From: Phragmites australis
Taxonomy: Eukaryota; Streptophyta; Magnoliopsida; Poales; Poaceae
DNA: 64,000 nucleotides
NCBI RefSeq assembly: GCF_958298935.1
Contig: NC_084932.1
Span: 17,215,501-17,279,500, forward strand
Direction of reading: 5' to 3'
Position 1 is the first letter of the stretch. Every line of letters starts with the position of its first letter. The notes under the pieces are model-generated. The model saw only the letters and a program-made list of their open reading frames with translations, did no database searches and was not told the origin of the DNA. Made by a program: the position numbers and the translations under genes. Of the stretch, positions 1 through 10,625 are shown piece by piece.

Positions 1-227
1 TGCATGCTCATCTTTTCAGCCACCCTCCGGAGAAGGGCCAGCCACGAAGCAAACTAGTCATCTGTGATCCCTGTCTTGTGCTCTGGGACATACGCGATAT
101 CCCGATTTGTGGAGCGAAGGGGGGATGCGAGGCTAATGTTGTAATAAAACCATCGCTGCAACCAGCTGATATACCACCGACCATTAATAGCCTTCACTGG
201 GAAGGCATCATGGTACTGCAGTCATAT

Positions 228-794
228 CTAGAAGTAAACACTGTTGAAGCTGAGTGGCCTCTTTGTCCCATCACCCTTCATCTTCGGCTGGCAGCTTGCA
301 AAATGGACGGCTGCGAAGAAATTCGCCCTCCCTTCACACCCCTTCGCCCGCATGGCCCACTCTAAGGTGGCTAGGTGGGTGATGGCGTTGGCATGGAGCT
401 GCGGAAGCTCCACGTAGTAGTGGCGGAGCACCTCCTCAAGTAGCGGCACCAACGGAAAGTCCAGACCCGCTTCAAAGAAAGCCTCGAACACCACGACCTC
501 ATGGGCTAGAGGCTCCGGGACCTCCTCGTCCAGCGAAGACCGAGCGACAGCTCTAGAGGAAATCTTCCCCTCCCTAAACATTCGGTAAAGCTTCGTGCCA
601 TCGATTGTAGACACCCCTAGCACGATGGTCTGCTGGGGATGACTACTGATGGTGCGGTGGAGCTCCACCCCTGGCGGCTGCCCCATCACCAACAGAGGAA
701 CCGGTGCCACCGGAGGGCCCCCCGCCATAGCCACGCCAGCGGCTTCACTCGCTGCCTAAGTTCCAGATCCACCCGCGGCACTCGAGCTAGCCAT
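228..794 (-). pseudogene. Antisense accessory ORF with putative gypsy-type transposon domain (Transposase_28-like)
   Basis: The best start is the ATG at 792-794 (MASSSAAGG). An in-frame TAG at 756-758 breaks it, and the frame then stays open for 168 codons from 734. Roughly residues 85-150 of that stretch carry the pattern of the plant domain PF04195: a Phe-rich lead (FEAFFEAGLDFPL), then EEVLRHYYVELPQLHANAI and a hydrophobic helix. This domain occurs in accessory ORFs of grass Tat-type gypsy elements. Its function is unknown and it is not a proven transposase. The frame ends early at 228, short of the longer proteins of this type, so it is probably decayed. A second, more damaged copy of the same kind of gene lies at 23740-26687. 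Confidence 0.6.
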
Positions 795-1312
795 ACGGAT
801 CGTAGGAGGATGGCGGAAGGCACTGGACAGCAAGAAAGAAAGAATAATAGCAATCGATAGATGCACGCACAAAGCAAGAACAAATGAGGCAAAGGGCAAA
901 CGAGAATGAGGCGTAAGCAAGAAGGCCACTCAAGGTAATCCCTCTCCTTATAAAGATAAGGGAGAGATTACCACCCCTAGAAAAATGGGTGCATGCCCCG
1001 TCCCTCCGCCTGCCAGGCCACGATCATGGGGGAGCGAAACTGCCCCCATGACCCCCAACCACAAGACGCCACGCATTCCACGTCCACCTGACAAGGCGTG
1101 ATTGTGCCTTTTCACAGGGCACATTCAATGCCCCTTGTTACCAACATTATCGAACGGACAGTTTAGATTAAGTGGATCAAATCTTCCAAGGCAAGCCAAG
1201 CGATACTAGGGACCATGAGCCATCAAATAGCAAAGCCAGAGACCACTGGAGGCCCTGCTCTGAAAGAACCACAGGCCCAACTGCTCCGCTAGCTGCCCTC
1301 GTGAGGGGATAC

Positions 1313-2056
1313 TGTTGAGGGTCATTGTTAAGGACCCGCGACGGCCCCTTGGCTTAGCTAGCCCATGCCCATGGATCCACACCTCCCGAAGGCCACTTTT
1401 GGACTTTCGTGCTTCGGAGTAACCATCTCCCGGAGCCAACTCTCCCAAAGCCTCCATCTCCTGGAGCTGTGCCTCCCGAAGCCTCCACCTCCAGGAGCTA
1501 TGGCCCCCTGGATCCCCCGTCTCCGGGGCTCGGACAAGCTTCCCAAACACTATGGGGTTAGTCATCAAGCCTCAAGAAAGATCTGCCAGAAGGGGAACAC
1601 CGGTCATCCTTTGCCTGTAAGGAAGTGACCGATATTAAGTACCTAGCCTAGTGGACGCTGTCCTGACACCCCAGTACAATGGAAGTTATCCTGACACCCC
1701 CTGATAGCGTGGCGTCGGGCTGCAATTGGCGACCGGCTCACCCCTCAGGGTGCAGACACCACAATAGTTACCATGGTACATATTTATCTTTTATTTAGGG
1801 TACAATGTAGTTATTCAGGATAAGGCCATGTAACTCGGCCAGGTCCTGGATATTTTGCACATAGCGATAACTTGTATGCTAAGCTATGTACAACCCTATA
1901 AATAGGAGGCCATGGTCGTCTGGGAGAGGAGAGGGCAACACACAGGACATAGAGGTGCACAAACACAAAGTCACATTGTGATACTCCCCCTAGACCGATT
2001 CATTTTTTCTACTATTAATATATTTGTGGTGTTCCTTCCTCTAAAACTTCATCTCA
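1313..2056 (+). repeat. LTR of the Tat-like element at the window start
   Basis: The LTR begins with TGTTGAGGGTC right after a purine-rich tract (GTGAGGGGATAC), which would serve as the polypurine tract. It carries a TATA box and a plausible R-U5 region with the AT-rich run ending GTGGTGTTCC. The right boundary was placed where integrase-like sequence of another element begins and could be off by tens of bases. No second copy was seen in the window. Confidence 0.5.
1897..1904 (+). promoter_or_regulatory. TATA box of the 1313-2056 LTR
   Basis: TATAAATA lies in the context CCCTATAAATAGGAGG, about 160 bases before the inferred LTR end. That is a normal place for an LTR core promoter. This is inferred from sequence only. 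Confidence 0.5.
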
Positions 2057-2060
2057 TAGC

Positions 2061-3228
2061 TTGAGTCTCCTCCTTAGAAGAAACTCTCGTCGTACTTGCT
2101 GGGACAAGATGATCTCTTGCTCCAACAACAAGCTCTACCGAAAGGGGAGTAATAGAATCTTGATGAAGTGCATCACTCAAGAGGAAGAAAATAAAATATT
2201 GCTCAATATCCATAAAGGCATGTGTGATAATCATGCATCTTACTAAACCTTGGTCGGAAAAGCTTTCTACCAAGGATTCTATTGGCCAACCGCCCTCTAG
2301 AATGCTTCTGAGTTGGTCAAAAAGTGCGAAAACTGCCAATTTATTGGAAGGCAGACCACTCGACCAGCCGAAGCTCTACAAACAATTCCTCTTCCTTAGC
2401 CTTTCTCCTTCTGAGGCTTGGATATCCTGGGACCGTTCCTAAGGGCCCAATGAGGTTATAAGTTCTTATATGAGGCTGTCAACACGTTCACTAAGTGGAT
2501 CAAGGCCGAACTCGTTTGGAAGATAACCGTAGAACTGGCTAAGAAGTTCTTGAGGAGGATAATTACTTGATTCAGAATTTTGCATCGGATAATTACAAAC
2601 AATAGTAGCCAGTTCGAAAGTGGGACCTTTATCGCGTTCTGTGAAGAATTTGGCATCAATGCTTATTTTGCTTCAGTAGCTCACCTTCAAAGTAATGGTC
2701 GGGTTGGACGCACCAATGTTATAATCTTGTAGGGTATCAAAACTCAGTTTTCGACGGGCTAAAGGCCTACTCAAAATGATGGGTGAAAGAGCTTCCATCG
2801 ATACTATGGGATGTTCGCACCTCGACTAACAGAGCCACCGATCAAACTCCTTTCTTCTTAGTCTATGGAGCAGAAGCAGTGCTCCTGACAGAGTTGAAGT
2901 ATGGATCGCCTTGAGTGGAAAGTAACTTGGAAGAAGGGCAAGCGCAATCAAGAGTGGGCGAAAGGAGTATCATGATCAAGCATCCATTCGAGTGGCTAAG
3001 TATCAATAAGCATTGCGTAGATATCATAGTTAGAAAGTCCAACCCAAGAAACTCGCTGCTAGGGACCTTGTTTTACAAAAGGTGTAGAAACAGGCTCAGT
3101 GCCATAAGTTATCACCTAAGTGGGAAGGACCCTATATAGTAGTCGAAGCAACTCGACCTAGATTAGTACGGCTATCTACTCCAAATGGTGATATACTCAA
3201 AAACTCGTGGCACATCGACAAACTCTAG
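2061..3228 (+). pseudogene. Decayed Ty3/gypsy integrase, C-terminal half of pol
   Basis: Translating across frames shows the zinc-binding region (NIHKGMCDNHASY, then CENCQ), a broken catalytic core and a C-terminal part ending in NSWHIDKL before a stop at 3226. At least four frameshifts or stops interrupt it. Two catalytic positions are lost: the second Asp reads Asn (codon 2598-2600, TNNSSQF) and the Glu reads Gly (codon 2706-2708, NGRVGRTN). The protein would normally join element cDNA to host DNA in the nucleus, and this copy cannot. It follows the LTR at 1313-2056 almost directly, so gag, protease and reverse transcriptase are missing. It is either an internally deleted element or a separate fragment joined there. 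Confidence 0.75.
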
Positions 3229-3739
3229 TAGTTCTATTCATAGATAAGGTAAGTCAAATGTAAGTTGATTACATTCTGATCAGACTGACTATCCTATTAT
3301 ATGTTGTTAACAGAAAGGATTCGCCTAGGTCTTGCAAATAGTGAAGATCCACCACCTCCAAAAGTTCAGAAGTATGTGGACCCTTACTTGCCCTCAAACG
3401 AGTTGAGGAATCTCCTCTGTTCCTCTGCAGAGCAGCAGCTGATCGCCTTGGGGATCAGCCATCGACCAGCGTAAGGGCCAGGACAGGTGGCTAAGGCGTC
3501 ATGACTTGTCTAATCTCTGCAAAGAGGGGTGTGGTGTCATTGTGACATGTTAAAATCAAATGTTACTGTGAAAGCAAGTATGAGCAGGAGTGGGTTTTTA
3601 ATGCTCAGCTACCCGACTATTCAATTTTCACTCGATGACCATAGAATAATTGTAGTCGTACGCCCGAGGGCTTATACCCTTGAGCATGTGGTCCATAAGA
3701 ATGGGTCAATGCTTATGCTCTACCCTCTACTTGATCCAG

Positions 3740-4145
3740 TCATTGAGCAGAGAGTCGGGGGATACATCATGTAATTTTTATTCTTATAATTCACTCTCTA
3801 TTTGACTATCATGTTAACAAGAGAGTCAGGAGTTACATTGTTTGAAGACAGTGCTTATGCTCCATTTTCTAGTCGAACTTAGTTATTGAGCGAAGAGTCA
3901 GGGGCCACATCGGGTATCTTATGATGCTACAGCTCTACTCTCTGTCTTGATTATCATATCAAACAGAGAGTCAGGGGCTACATTGCATACTTTTGATGCT
4001 CCAGCTTTACTCCCCGCTCAATCCAATCATCGAGTAGAGAGTCGAGGGCTACATCGCATAATTTTGATGGTACATGTATGCTCTTTCTTACTCTCTGATC
4101 GAGTATTTTTTTCCTCCTCGACCAGAGAGTCGGGGGCTACATAGT
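3740..4145 (+). repeat. Six-unit degenerate minisatellite in a gypsy 3' untranslated region
   Basis: A core resembling GAGAGTCGGGGGCTACAT recurs near 3750, 3820, 3893, 3965, 4038 and 4125, with spacing of about 72 bases and a last step near 88. Between cores the units share a segment around a Leu-like TGATGCTCCAG run and a CTC-rich stretch. Tandem repeats in the variable 3' untranslated region are known for Tat-lineage elements. Positions 3229-3739 are probably the rest of the same untranslated region and hold no frame I trust. Confidence 0.7.
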
Positions 4146-4264
4146 ACTTTTTGCAAAAAAAATTATCTGGTTTTGTGTCGACTGCATTGGATAGAACCAG
4201 TAGAGACATATGTTGGGATGATAACAGACAACTATACCTAATAAGGAATAACAACACAAGAGAT

Positions 4265-4730
4265 TACCTAATATGGAATTCATAACTGCGGGCAAGGTTG
4301 CGCTCCATTTGGCTGTGGGCGAGGCTGCGGGCGAGGATGCGGGCGATCGTGCGGGACGAGCGCAATTCGGCTGTGGGCGAGCATGATTTGGCTGAGGCCG
4401 AACAGTAGGCGGGGGCAGCCGAGCGAAGGGGCTGGGGGCGGCCGAGAAGACAACTTCTTCGGGACAGCCACATTTGTGATTGTTCTTTGGCGGTGGCTTT
4501 TGAGCCGCCGCGTTTTCTTGTTGTGTAGGGGTTCATTGTCATTGGCTGCTATGCTAGTGGCGGAGCTCACACGGCAGGAGCGGCAGCCAAGCCGGTTCAA
4601 TTTTGAGCCGGCTCGTTTCCTTTTTTTGCTCCCCATAACACCTATCACTACCGAGTAAGGACTATCGATTCCAAAACCAGTAATAATAGGGTTTTGGAAC
4701 CGGCAGTGATCACCCTTTTTGTTGTAGTAT
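4265..4730. mobile_element. Right-end fragment of a non-autonomous CACTA-like element
   Basis: The last 90 bases carry subterminal motifs typical of grass CACTA elements (TATCACTACCGAG, AACCGGCAGTGATCA) and end in TTTTTGTTGTAGTA, a damaged version of a CACTA terminus read from the other strand. The GC-rich part at 4280-4620 has several overlapping frames on both strands but none with a recognisable domain. The left terminus was not found, so the start is arbitrary. Confidence 0.5.
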
Positions 4731-4850
4731 CAGGATCTCTCATGCAATTATTCATTCATTAAAAAAATTATCTGGATCAACCATCCTTTGCAAGTTTCAG
4801 GACCTCTCATGTAATTATTCATTCATTAAAAAAACTTATCTGGAAGAACA
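4730..4850 (+). repeat. Local tandem duplication, about 66-base unit, two copies
   Basis: The segment starting CAGGATCTCTCATG at 4731 recurs at 4797 as CAGGACCTCTCATG. Both copies run through ATTATTCATTCATTAAAAAA to TTATCTGGA. Differences are few. It directly abuts the CACTA-like end at 4730. The 215 bases after it hold nothing I can name. Confidence 0.75.
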
Positions 4851-5367
4851 TTTTTAGCTTCTTTTAAATAAATATATTCACTTAGAATTGGGAATAAACC
4901 AAAAGAAAGCCACAGATGATTGCAGTTTCTTCAGTAACTATCTTTCGATGCTCGTTTTACTTCAAACGTTCTATCAAATTGGTATATGTTCAGTCATAGC
5001 TCATTGGAGTCACATTATTTGATCTTTTGACATTCATCTGTGGTGGAATAGATTCGAGTATCCTAGGGTGTATTTGGTTGGACAGATATCTATAGATGGG
5101 AGATGACCATCTAGTTTTTTGAGGTGCTTGGTTGGAGGGTAAGCTTGATATGATGTCCACATAAACGGAATATTCTTTGTCAGATGCTGGATGAGCCCAT
5201 CCACGAAAATGTACTGGACAAAGCCATCCATATTCTGGATGAGATTTATCCGTACTGATGTGGTTTATTATGGTTGATTAGAGTAAATACACTTTTTTAT
5301 TAGCACACTTTAAATGATATTATCTTCTAAATTTTTTATCAGATTTATGATCCAATTGTATCATTGT

Positions 5368-6361
5368 TGTCACATCCCAAAATGCTAATTATGTACTTAA
5401 GTAGGTATAATCATCATGACTTTAAGTTTGTATGTGTTGTTTAGCAACTCGAGTTAAAAGTGTTCCAAAAAATACGTTGTAGGTGGTTTAGAGACACTTA
5501 GGAAAGCCCCAAACATCTTGGAGACAAGAAGAAAGGAAAAAGGGCAAATTTAGGAAAATTCAGTAAAGGATCCCTCTCGCGGTCTGACCGGGATTCCTTG
5601 TGGTCTGACTGTCAGGGGCAGCCATGTAGGCTTACCACGTGGGCTTTTTGTGGTCCGACCAATACTTCTCGCGGTCTGACCGCCATAGCGTAGAGACTCC
5701 ACTTATGGAAATCGGCTAACTCTCTCTCACACTCACTCTCGCTCACACTCTCACTCTCACTCACTCCTTCACCCACACCAAGAGAGAGGGAGAGACCACC
5801 TCGACGTCCACGACGATCGAAGATCGACGAAGGGAACTTCCTCGAGCTCCCCAAAGGCTTCCTCGAGCTCATCCCCTTCATCCTCTTCGTCGGGGGAGTT
5901 CCTATTTGCGTTCATCCACCTCAAGCCCCTACACCAGCCCAGAGCCCGATCTCCAAATCGAAGCTTCCCTAGAGTGATCCCCTCTAATAGAAAGCTTCCT
6001 TATGATAAGGTAAGACGTCCCCTACTATTTTCCCATCATTCCCGAGCTCTAATCGATCCTCGTTCCATTTAGACCCAAGCTTAACCCTATCCTAGGGCTT
6101 ATCCATGGGGTATTTTGAGTTTCGCTCGGTGAATATTGTCTAAGTCACTTTAGAAACATTGGTACCCTTCGTGGTCATTTCGCTGGAGCCTTCACCGGTG
6201 GCCTCGAAAGGTTCTGCTGATAGAGTCTCACGGTTCCGATCTTGGACACAAAACACGTACTAGGACTGCTGGGATGGTATTCCAATTAATCATCGTGGTC
6301 GTGATTAAACAAACGATCGTCCTGATGATTAATTGTAATACTATTTTGATGGTTCCTCACA
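5368..6361 (+). mobile_element. Solo LTR of a gypsy-type retrotransposon, target duplication ATTGT
   Basis: The insert starts TGTCACATCCC and ends TTCCTCACA. ATTGT lies immediately on both sides, at 5363-5367 and 6362-6366, the 5-bp duplication expected for LTR element integration. There is no internal gag-pol, so it is a solo LTR left by recombination between LTRs. It contains repeats of a GTGGTCTGACCG-like motif (5579, 5603, 5651, 5671) and a CT/CACT-rich leader. The TGTCACA start links it loosely to the long Tekay-like LTRs elsewhere in the window. Confidence 0.8.
5719..5767 (+). repeat. Pyrimidine-rich simple repeat (CTCTCA/CACT)
   Basis: A run of CTCTCTC, CACTCA and CTCGCTC steps lies in the solo LTR, in the place where a transcript leader would be. 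A short purine-rich run GAGAGAGGGAGAG follows near 5783. Confidence 0.8.
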
Positions 6362-6603
6362 ATTGTATCCATTAGAACTAAATCAACAAAACAAGATCTC
6401 TCATGATTATATTTTGATGAAAAATAAATATATGAAAAGCGGATCCTATTAAATTTTGGCTAACCCCATCTAAATTTTATCCATCTAACCAAACATAAAA
6501 TTGGATTGCTCTACCCATCTTACCAAATAAGAAATTGGATCGTCCCATCCAATAAAATATAGATGATCATATTTCATTCAACCTTGTCCTCCAATCAAAC
6601 ATA

Positions 6604-7142
6604 GAGAGAGAGACACTTATGGAGGCGGCTTTTGATCTAATGAAAGAGAAGACATGAACTAATTTAGAGAGAGAGAAAAGAGAGAAAATCATCTAGGGTT
6701 TGAGATTTTATAGAAATCGCTTTAAGAATGCTTTGTAGAGACATCTTGTGAACTCATATAATGAAAATCAAGTTTCATAAATTGATAAGTTGGTGATCCT
6801 GTTTTGTCTTTTTGTTCTTTGTCTTGCACGCATGTTTTAGTTTTTTTGGTGGATTTCTTGTTCTAACATTATTAGTCTTGATTCGATCCATCCAAACTCT
6901 TTCAAGGTCACCAAGTTAATGTTATGAAAAGTTTCATTTGTGAACATTTCATAATTATTTCTTAATCATGAAATTAGGGTTAATCAATTCTCATCAACAT
7001 CTATTATGATCTGCTCTTGGGGTTCATCACTTTTGATCTAGGTATTTGATCGATGTGATTCTTTTTGGGTTCATTGCGAAACGTGTGCTATTTTCTGTTT
7101 AAGTGGGCATGGATAGTAATACCTGAAGCTAGCCAGAAATGC
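6604..7142. other. AT-rich intergenic stretch without a recognised feature
   Basis: It opens with a GAGA-rich run (6603-6690) and continues AT-rich. No frame, terminal repeat or RNA gene was recognised. Confidence 0.6.
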
Positions 7143-7373
7143 AAATCTTGCATTTTGGGGTGTCGAATTATTATCACTTGGCTAAAACTGATAGTAATAG
7201 ACATGAACCGGCAGTGATAATAACAGTACCACTACCGATTTATGTCATAAACCAACAATGATAAGAAATATCCTTGCCGGTTCTTTAACTAACAGTGGTA
7301 ATCCCATATTATTATTGCCGATTGCCCACTGCCAGTTTAAAAACTAGCATTGATAATGCTTTCTGTGGTAGTG
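7143..7373. mobile_element. CACTA-like end fragment
   Basis: Motifs such as AACCGGCAGTGATAA and CCACTACCGAT recur in both orientations, as in CACTA subterminal repeats. The segment ends GCTTTCTGTGGTAGTG at 7373, which is a CACTA terminus on the minus strand. The matching left terminus was not found, so this is a truncated end. Confidence 0.6.
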
Positions 7374-8349
7374 AATTAAAGCTTATGATGATTCGATCTT
7401 GAACAAAGAATCCAATTGTTGCGTGTGTCGTGTAGTGTAATTTACTTTCCAATTTTTCATGTCGTTTGTTGCAAGCACTTACATGTGCAATGGTCGGAGG
7501 GGAGTCCATCGATCCATTGTACTTAGAAAAGTGAGGATATGCTTATTCTTATGTAAATACTCATAACAGTCAACCAATCTACATTTTAATAAAAATACAT
7601 TTTATTTATTGCATTTGAATATTATTGAAGAAACTGATATGGTATATATTCTTCTTGGAAATTGGTTTCATAATATTGTAATTTTGCTATGTTCTATAAA
7701 TATAGTATAACAAAATTTACTACCCAAAGCGACGCTTTGGCGTCAATACCAATATCTAAAACACCACTTATTTGTGACCAGAGAGTTAACATTTAACACA
7801 ACAAAACAACACTAGAGGTTAAGGTATATATCAATTTGCCTCGGGCGCAATATATAACAATGTTGAAATCTATCTTTCTACTTATTTCCTATTTACCCCT
7901 TGATTGCTCACACCTCTAGTTAAGGACACCAGTTCCACCTCTCTTGTTGAATTCAACTCCTTTTCCTAATAATTTTGAACAGTGCTATTTAGAAAGGTAA
8001 CAGAAGCAATTTTAAAAAAAAATACTATTTGATAACGGATGGAATAACAGACTATGTTTTCCCATCAAGAAACGGTGAATATATTAAGTGATAATCATTC
8101 TTAAAATAGGATGCAAAGAAATTAAAAGTAACAACAATTTTTTCAGAATGAAAAGACTTGTAATGACCGGATATGTATAGTACACTTGACATTTTTAATT
8201 TTTGGACCTGGTACTTCCACGGTTCCCACTACATTTTACTAGGACTACAAGAAGTACTAGAACAAACTCAAGTGTGACTTTTAGGCTGCCGTTGAGGTGT
8301 ACAAATGTACTTCTAGCATTACATTTTTTTTCTCAATATATGAGTTAAA
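7374..8349. other. AT-rich stretch, no recognised feature
   Basis: The sequence is AT-rich with short frames only. A small palindrome GACGCTTTGGCGTC lies near 7732 but has no supporting context. It may be the upstream region of the candidate gene that starts near 8350. Confidence 0.5.
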
Positions 8350-9117
8350 TAGACCTCTCTCCTCTCTCCATGAAGCCACCACCACCGCACACACTCGCCA
8401 GGAAATGCTTTGGATGGAGCGTCGAATACTAGTCCCTCCCTCTCCTGCCTTCTCTCTCTAGGCTTAACTTGCCTTGCCAAGAAAATCTTGGATTTTTCCC
8501 GAGGCTTCCCGTCTGATATCCATGGTTCGTGGTGGTCTGGTGGAGATTTCTTCTCTTTCCTGCAGGCTCTTTATCAGGTGATCCCCCCGCCTATTAGTCT
8601 CCTGAAATACAATTAGTATCCTGGATCATTTCTTGTTTCTTAGGTGGTGATTTTTCTTTATCCTGTTATTGATTTCTGAATCCTGATGCATTCTTGATTG
8701 TTTCTGGTTGCCTCATGTTTTCTGATTTTGTTTTCTTTTTTCCCTTCCAAGAATCTTGGATCTTGGTTTGTGTTGTGTCCATATCCATGTAATATCATTT
8801 CCTCCAGGCTCCAAGAAACCTGCATCGATGTCTATGCAAATAGCTATCTGAACCATGTGATTAAGATTTGAATCTTCTTGATTCCAATGTTTCTTGTAGA
8901 TAGATAAACTTCTTGTGTAACTGGTTCTGCCTTGCGTTGCTTGTGCAAGGGCAGATGACGTCTACTTCTCACTTGGGTTTGGTTTCGTCCTGGCCGGCGG
9001 TGACAACGAGAGAGAGCACGCTGGTGCGGCCGTCACGGTGTGGTGGCCCGCGGCGGTGTACTTGCGTGCTCCCTCCCGTTGTCACAGTCGCACAGTAAAC
9101 TACCGTGTATTTCTTCT
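8350..9117 (+). other. Possible 5' untranslated region and promoter-proximal part of a low-copy gene
   Basis: CT-rich stretches (8355-8370, 8440-8462) and GT/AG-compatible spots with T-rich introns resemble a grass gene leader with alternative splicing. No transposon signature was seen. A GC-rich piece at 8940-9100 reads open in two frames for about 60 codons (one begins MTSTSHLGLVSSWPAV) but matches nothing I know. The assignment depends on the exon proposed at 9118 and is weak. Confidence 0.3.
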
Positions 9118-9200
9118 ATGGCTTTGGCATCCTTCCTCCCCACCAGAAATATTGTCCATTCCCCAGTCCCTCCATTGGTCATTGGAAACTATGGTAACAG
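9118..9200 (+). CDS. Candidate first coding exon of an unrecognised, possibly organelle-targeted protein
   Basis: The ATG at 9118 opens a frame of 27 codons plus two bases: MALASFLPTRN, then hydrophobic and proline-rich residues. It ends at AACAG followed by GTACTA, a good plant splice donor. A short N-terminus starting Met-Ala, rich in Ser, Leu and Arg and without acidic residues, fits a transit peptide, but that is an inference. Two downstream segments, 15525-15547 and 16383-16418, have acceptor and donor sites in compatible phase. If they belong together, the first intron is over 6 kb and filled with transposons. I do not recognise the protein, and chance is a real alternative. Confidence 0.3.
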
Positions 9201-9849
9201 GTACTAAATGAAACACTCCTGCATATTACCAATTATCGTATTATACATAAATTGACCTTGTTAGATGTGCAATGAAAATGCTACTATTGCGTGTGCAAGG
9301 TCATGTGCACATTTGTGCCAATCATGCACGGAACACGGTTAATTGTGTGATTGTGTAACTTGATTAATTGTGTAAGCATCTGGAATAGAACTATGTGCTT
9401 GTGCCGATTTAATAGTGTCTTTCAAGCTCTAGTTGAATACCTTACTGCTCATCAGATGCTTGTGGCATAATTTCGATCTGAAGAGAATAGTTGGTGCAAG
9501 TACTACCTTCCATATCTTGCTCAACTAATGTATGTGCTGTACATTTAATCTTACACTATCGGTGTGTTAGAGTACGATCATATTAGACGTAGTCCATCTA
9601 GAGTTTAGTTTAATTCCTTGATGGTTTAATTTTCATTTCTTCCATGGTGAGATCTGAGTTTGAAATTCGATTCATCCAACTTTTTTTATTATTGCAGTTT
9701 GTTTTAGTCTTTCATAAATGCCAGGACCACATGAAATTTAAGATAACCATACCCTTAACTGGAAGCACTATGCACTCTGAGTTACTCCACTTAGCTATTT
9801 TGCAAAGTAACTGTATACGCATTGTCAAATTTTATCAATGAGTAGTTTC
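9201..9849 (+). other. Intron-like or intergenic sequence
   Basis: It is T-rich, AT-rich sequence without transposon signatures. A possible acceptor (TTTTTTTATTATTGCAG) lies near 9698, but joining it to the exon at 9118 gives an immediate stop, so it was not used. Confidence 0.4.
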
Positions 9850-10625
9850 TTTTTTTTTGAAACTGTATAATAGGGGAAGCCCCTACTGTGTTATTTTATA
9901 TTAAAAAATATAGGAAAAGATAAAAGCTGTACATTAACTGGACCAAGGAGGTTCGAGGGATGGAAGAGAAAGAGGCTAAGACACAGAATCAAGCCAAGAG
10001 GAAACAATCTTACTTAAAGTGAAGTTCATCCTATGCAAATGAAGAACACTATTCCTAAAATAGGTTCCCCATGACTGAAATGAGGGCACAGTGCTTTGAA
10101 AGATTTCATATTTCTTTGCTTTCAGATTTCCCATGCTGCAATCATGAAAACTTCCATGAAGAAGGGGTAATGAAAATCGTGCTTTGCCTCTTGGATCATG
10201 GAGAAGAAGCGGCTTGCATTGTTCCAAACAATGTTGAGGGACAACCAACATCGTGTGGCAAAAGGATATGTGAAGAAAAGGTGATAGGTGGTCACTTCAA
10301 CATTCTGAGCGCAGAGAACACATCTATAATCATTCCCTACAATATGGAATTTTTTTCTTCTAAGAAGATTCATGGAATTAAGCCTGTCTTTGAAGAGTAG
10401 CCAATCAAATACTTTGATTTTTTTATGCACTTGGATTTCCAGATCCAATTAGAGGGGGGTGGGGTGAGATTGCCTTGAAATTGGAGGCATAGAACTTCCA
10501 GGAAGAGTTGCTGTTGGAGCCCCAGCAACATTCCCATGTGTCCCTTTGGTTGGCTGAGACCTGTACTTGAGCCATAATCTCATGAAGTATTATAAGTTCA
10601 TCAAGTGCTTGCTGGCTCATTGGTG
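9850..10625 (-). mobile_element. 5'-truncated L1-type LINE, 3' end only
   Basis: On the minus strand the region encodes the C-terminal zinc-binding reverse-transcriptase-associated domain of plant LINEs (zf-RVT): KIKVFDWLLFKDRLNSMNLL, then a Cys pair and the HLFF-type segment near 10290-10330. The frame is open from 10448 to 10122, and the protein continues past a stop with the characteristic AAWEI*KQRN region. The element ends in a run of nine T on the plus strand at 9850-9858, the poly(A) tail of the minus-strand element, preceded by a GGGG/CCCC hairpin at 9871-9885. The 5' edge is approximate because no target duplication could be read. Confidence 0.75.

Larger units (their letters stand above)
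1..2056 (+). mobile_element. 3' part of a Tat-like Ty3/gypsy LTR retrotransposon, cut by the window edge
   Basis: The order is an ORF on the minus strand with the putative gypsy-type transposon domain (228-794), about 500 bases without a clear frame, a short purine-rich run and then an LTR at 1313. An accessory ORF antisense to the element and placed just before the 3' LTR is known for Tat-lineage plant gypsy elements, so this reads as the tail of such an element with gag-pol lying left of the window. Positions 1-227 and 795-1312 hold nothing else I can name. The right end is uncertain because no target duplication could be read. Confidence 0.5.
5066..6603. mobile_element. Foldback (MITE-like) element split by a solo LTR
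   Basis: The left half begins GGGTGTATTTGGTTGGA. The right half ends in the inverted counterpart CCAATCAAACATA near 6588-6600, with further inverted similarity inside (AGATGGGAGATGACCATC against the 6540-6580 region). Such termini are common in grass MITEs derived from cut-and-paste DNA transposons. The two halves (5066-5362 and 6367-6603) are separated by an LTR with a perfect target duplication. The superfamily is not assigned because no clean target duplication flanks the outer ends. Confidence 0.5.

Noticed and set aside
7725..7745. GACGCTTTGGCGTC palindrome as a regulatory operator
   Set aside because: It is isolated, short and without nearby gene context, so chance is likely.
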